A stretch of 15,162 nucleotides of DNA from NCBI GenBank assembly GCA_027596035.1, contig JADGJA010000560.1, forward strand, positions 1 to 15,162. The letters run 5' to 3'. The notes under the pieces were generated by a model. That model was not told the origin of the DNA. It made no database searches and saw nothing but the letters and a program-made list of their open reading frames with translations. Positions 10,601-15,162 of the stretch are shown piece by piece. Source of the stretch: Thoreauomyces humboldtii. Taxonomy: Eukaryota; Chytridiomycota; Chytridiomycetes; Spizellomycetales; Powellomycetaceae. Each line of letters opens with the position of its first letter. The first letter of the stretch is position 1. The position numbers and the translations under genes were made by a program.

Positions 10601-13600
10601 ACGCAGTCATGGAGCCCGTCACTGCCCGGTTGCCCGAAGCGCCGGACACGACGGGTTGGTCAGTGGGCTTCGAAGTTTCCGTCGACGATGTGGTGCAGAG
10701 GGATCGAGTGGCTGGTCGTCTCGTGGACTTGGAAGAGACGGATGTGTGGGTGGATCGAGATGGTGCCTGTCTCGTGCGGGGGCGGGTCTCGGTGGATGTG
10801 GCAGGGGAGGTGCTCGACGTTGAAGGGGAAGTGGAAGCAGATGTGTGGGACGCGGATGTTGACGTCGCGACCGAGGAGGACGTTGACGTCCAGACTCCCG
10901 CAGGAGAAGAAGTGGGAGTCGATGAGACTGTCGTCGAGATCAAATTCGAGGAAGGGACGACGTCGGCAGAGGAAGCAGTGGTCTCCTTGACGACAGATTT
11001 CGATATCCGAGATGCCGTCGATGTCGACGTCAGAGTGATGGCGTCCGCAGTCGAAGTGTCCTTGGATGAGATCAACGCGGTGGATGTGGGTACGATGACG
11101 TCCGCGGTGACGATAGGCTCTGACTTGGTCGATGTGGGAACGATAACGTCCTCAGTTGCGACGAGGGTCGACAGCGAGCCCGTAGTTGCCGCATTTGCGG
11201 AAACAGCGAGAGCGAAGAAGGCGACGATGGAGGAAGCACGCATTTCAGGAGTTGATAAGTTTAAAAGTGAGAAAGGAAGCGAAGTGCTTGGTGTGCGGAT
11301 GTGTGTGCGTTTGTTTGGTAGTGTGTGATGAGGACGATGAGGGACCACAAGGTTCAGCTCTTTTATATTGTATGATGGGCCGGCTTGTGGCATTGCAGTT
11401 GCCGTTTGCCATGGTTCGCCGTTGGCCGTCGGCCGTCTGAGTGCGGCCGTCGGGGCCGTCGGTGCTGGCGGTGACGAGAGCTGTCGGACCCGGGCGGTGC
11501 TTGACTGTCCAGGCCAGCGGTGCGGAACGGCCTATCTGCCGTCAAATTGCACTGCTTTGCGACCATGATCTGTTCCGATCTGAGGGTCTCAAAGGGGGTT
11601 CCAAACGCGTAGACCGAAGTATGCTGTGAATCAGCTCGTTTTGGCATCGCGTGTCATCATGCGGTCTTGAGGCTTGAGGTGGGGCTATGAGCAAAGCTTC
11701 GGGTGCCGATGTGTAATGGGAAGACTCGGGCTAGGTGGGAAGTGATCGCTTTCCACCGAGTAATTTCGCTTAAAAAACAATCATCCACGGCACGTAGTCG
11801 AGTATACTGTTCAAACCCAAAACTATATTTGAAGATTATCCCAAGAAGGAGAAAAGATGAAAACAAGAAAAATAATGTTAAGAGTTCGTCTATACGATAA
11901 GGTCAGGAACAATGTCGTTCAGCGTCCAAGTCACGCGGCGACGATGACGGAAGCAGGACGGTCGGTGACGCTAGGCGAGACCGAGTTCCCATCGTTGCCG
12001 ACCGTGCTGGTCGACGGCGACGACCGTCCGCCAGCGAGTTCCGCCTCGGCCGCGACCGCCACTTCCGGGGTCTCGGCACCGGCGGAAGTCGGGCTCGGGT
12101 ACACGAAGACGGGGTCCTTGGCTGGCACCGAGGTCTCGGTCTTGAAGTAATCCGCCGAGTCCCTGACCATCCTGCTGTTCTCGGCGTCGGGTCCGATGAC
12201 GGTGATCTGGATGAGATGCTTCCACTTGACGCTCTTGCAGTTGACGAGCTTGTAGAACTCTCCGTCGACCATGAGGGCGGTCGAGGTCCCCTCGATCAGG
12301 TTGAGGTTGAGTTCCTCGGGGAACTGACCGATCCGACTCAGGTTCTTTCGTCCCCAGTCGCCCATCTGCTTCTTGACGTAGCTGATCTCGTTCGAGATTG
12401 TGAAGACCTCCAGCTTTCCGTCGTTCGCCTTGTTGGAGCCCCAGTTGGCGATGTCGGTGGGTCCTTCGGGGGAGGACACAACCGAGGGTGCCATCTTGGC
12501 GGTGCCCCACATGTCCACGTGACGACCCCAGAGTCCAGGGATGTTCTGGACAACGATCTCGATCGCTCGGCGTTCGCGGTGGACTCGGGACTTCTTTTGC
12601 TTCTTCTCGTTGCGGTCGTCTCGGTTAGATTTGGGGCGGTGCAGGTGCGCGAGCTTCTCGTTTGTGACGATCTGCTTGCCCTTCCATTCCAGGGATTCCG
12701 TGTAAGTGTGGACGCGGGGTATTCCGTGGAAGACAAGGCTGGCCGATTGACGGGCGTCTAAGATAGCGGGCAGATGTGTTAGGAACAGGGATGCGTTGCG
12801 ATGGCCAGACAAGGGGGGAGGGGGGTACTCACATTCAAGAATGTTCATGAACCGCGAGTGATGGCGACGGGGCTCAAAGCCAACACCGACAAAGCCTTGC
12901 ACACCGAGTGACGAGTAGTTGCTCATCTTTCGAAGCAGATGCGTCTGCTTCTTCGAGCTGGGCGACGAGGACTTTGCAGCCTTCTGGACGTAACCGCCCT
13001 CCCGAGTCTCGACCTCGATCTCCCAGATGTCCAGACGCGCCTTCTCGCCCGCGAGCCGTTGCGTGATGATCTTGTCCAGGCGATGCATGTGGTCTCCGGC
13101 CGGGTCTCCCACGATGCTTCGACCCCATCCCATGACCTGCGAAAGGTCGTTGCCGGTCCCGAAGGGGATGGTGCAGAAGCTGAGCCGAGGGTCGTGCATG
13201 TTCACGTTGAGGGCCATGAGTTCCTCCAGGACCCACATGAAGGTCCCGTCGCCTCCGGCCGACCAGACGTGGAGACGTTGGATGTCGATCCGATCCGTCG
13301 TCTGCATGGCCTGGAAGTACCGTAGTCCCTTGTTGCGGTCCTCTGGTTCCATGAGCTGTGGGGAAAGGAGAAGGAAAGGGATGAGCGTGGGAAAACGCAT
13401 GAAGGAGGTCCCGTGGGAAGAAGAAACAAAACAAAACATGAAAATTCCCCAGGGAAAAATCCACGGGAAAAAGGTACTGCTCACTTCGCTCGCATGAGAA
13501 GCAAGGCGTGGGAAACCCGATTGACCACCGCTTCGCGGTGGTTAGGAGAACGCTCGCTTCGCTCGCGAAGGAGTGCGCGCTCCGCGCGCATGAGACTAAA

Positions 13601-15162
13601 GGAACTGCTGACCACCGCTTCGCAGTGGGGACAAGACCGCTCGCTTCGCTCGCGAAGGAGAATGCGCGCTTGCGCGCGCAAGAGACTGCCAACGCAAACG
13701 AGGCCCCACTTTCCCAGACTCCCTCGCTCGCTTCGCTCGCCCGCTTTTTCAAAAAAAAAACTCACGTTGCACATGGTGACCTGGACGTCGGGCCTGCTCC
13801 TCATTCTGAATCCGTAGATGTCTAGGTCGAGCAGACTTGCGCCCTGTCGGGGCCCGCTGTTGGGGTTGACGAAGATGAAGACGAAGGTGGTCGGTACGAT
13901 GATGAGGTCGGCTGGGTTCTTGAATATGAACCCCTTGTGCACGTCGTCGTAGTCCTCCCCTTCGGGACTCTGGTTGTTGACCGCTCGGTTCACGGCTTCT
14001 CCTTGGAAGGTTTCCATCCGGGAGGGTCGACGACGTTGTTGCGTGGGGGTGGTGCTTGGGTGGTAGAGTCCCGGGGCCGTGACGGATGGCGGTGCTGCTG
14101 ATTGTAGTTGTTGTTGTTGAGCCGAGGATTCGCCGTTGAGGGTGGACGCGGATGTGGATGGGTTGAAGGGTGCCCCTGGGTCGAGGGTGGAGGAAGCTTC
14201 GGGGGCCGGAAGGGCGTGGTCTGCTTCGGCGGCCGTGACTCGAGAGTCTCTGCGAGCGCGGGTGGCTGCTTCAGCTGCTGCTGGCGGTTGTCGTTGCGCT
14301 TGTGTCATCTCTGGGGCGGTGGTGGTGGTGGTGGTGGGTAGCGGAGAGACGGCCGAGGAAGGTACATTTGCGGAGTCCATCGTGCGCGAGGGGGAGGATG
14401 TTGGGCTGGTATGGACGGGATAGGAAGAGCTGACAGAAAAGATGGCGGATAGGATGTAGTGGTGGTGTATAACAGTACTAGGTCGCAACGTAGGATGACT
14501 GGGGACGGGGGTCCTGTTGATATGCAAAGAAGAAAAAAAGAGTGTGGGTAAAGCCCGGCCCCCACAACCGTCCTGCTGGGGAAAGCCCGGCGGAGAAGGC
14601 CGAGTGAGCGAAAGGGAGAGAAAAAAAACGGCAAAAGGGGAATTCCGGAGAGAGATTCTCGAGGTAAAAAAGCTTGGTACCGTATGCTGTACAGAAATCT
14701 CACGGGGGATGACGTGCGCCGTAGATCTTCTCTCGTCGTGTCCGCCGCGGGGGAAAGCGCAGCAAAAGAGCTCCGAAAGGCCACACGCCTGAAACTCCGC
14801 GATGGATGACAAAACGTCCCGGGGTTCTCGTTGCCCCCGATATCAAACAGACTGTACAAGCGACTACAGTATATAGGCTCAAACCCTTCACCTCCGCTTT
14901 CGCTGACACTTTCCGTGCCATTCACGAGGCTATTCTCAACTTTCATGATTTCGCATCCACCGGACAGAACCAACACGCCCATATGACGACTTCACCGCGG
15001 GTCTTTTCATGCTGACTAGCCCCCTCGCCGACGCAACTCCTCCGTTTGCACCTGCTCCCCCCCATTCCGTAGCATACTGTACATTGATTGGAACGTGTTC
15101 CCCGCTTGAGCCCATCTCTCACGGTCGCTCCTCTCGAAATCGCTGTTGGGACTAGTCCGTGC

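Overview
The window reads as nuclear DNA of a fungus, most likely a basidiomycete. Genes are spaced 0.3-1.1 kb apart. The short GT-AG introns are 62-88 nt and break conserved protein motifs cleanly, third codon positions favour C and G, and there are no bacterial-style operons. Assignment to Basidiomycota, perhaps a smut-related lineage, is inferred from gene style only. The protein families are typical fungal housekeeping and secreted types. I see no rRNA, tRNA, CRISPR array, transposase, viral gene or toxin gene.

Layout from left to right. 1-2231: no gene I can support, including an 84-nt thymine-free tract. 2232-3789 (+): a six-exon PAQR/haemolysin III (adiponectin-receptor-like, yeast Izh-like) membrane protein. 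4858-5406 (+): an intronless ARL1 small GTPase. 6065-7648 (+): a three-exon NADP-dependent isocitrate dehydrogenase with a mitochondrial-type presequence, a second in-frame Met where the catalytic domain begins, and a C-terminal AKL. 7910-9631 (-): a two-exon secreted FAD oxidase of the berberine-bridge / glucooligosaccharide-oxidase type, convergent with the dehydrogenase. 10551-11243 (-): a Ser/Thr-rich, probably GPI-anchored wall protein. 11931-14380 (-): a three-exon diacylglycerol kinase. 14381-15162: its upstream region, with no further gene supported.

The genes do not form an evident pathway cluster. Three concern membranes or lipid signalling (PAQR, ARL1, DAG kinase), two concern the cell surface or exterior (oxidase, GPI protein), and one supplies NADPH and 2-oxoglutarate. 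I read this as ordinary gene order, not a biosynthetic cluster.

Three things deserve a second look. First, the 410-nt first intron of the DAG kinase is about five times longer than the other introns and is filled by an 87-nt-period array of GC-rich palindromes. Second, the isocitrate dehydrogenase appears built for three destinations (mitochondrion, cytosol, peroxisome). Third, the 5' end of that same gene holds a four-codon upstream ORF that would become the protein's start if a 47-nt intron were removed. All exon boundaries were placed by hand from splice consensus and family motifs and have not been checked against transcripts.
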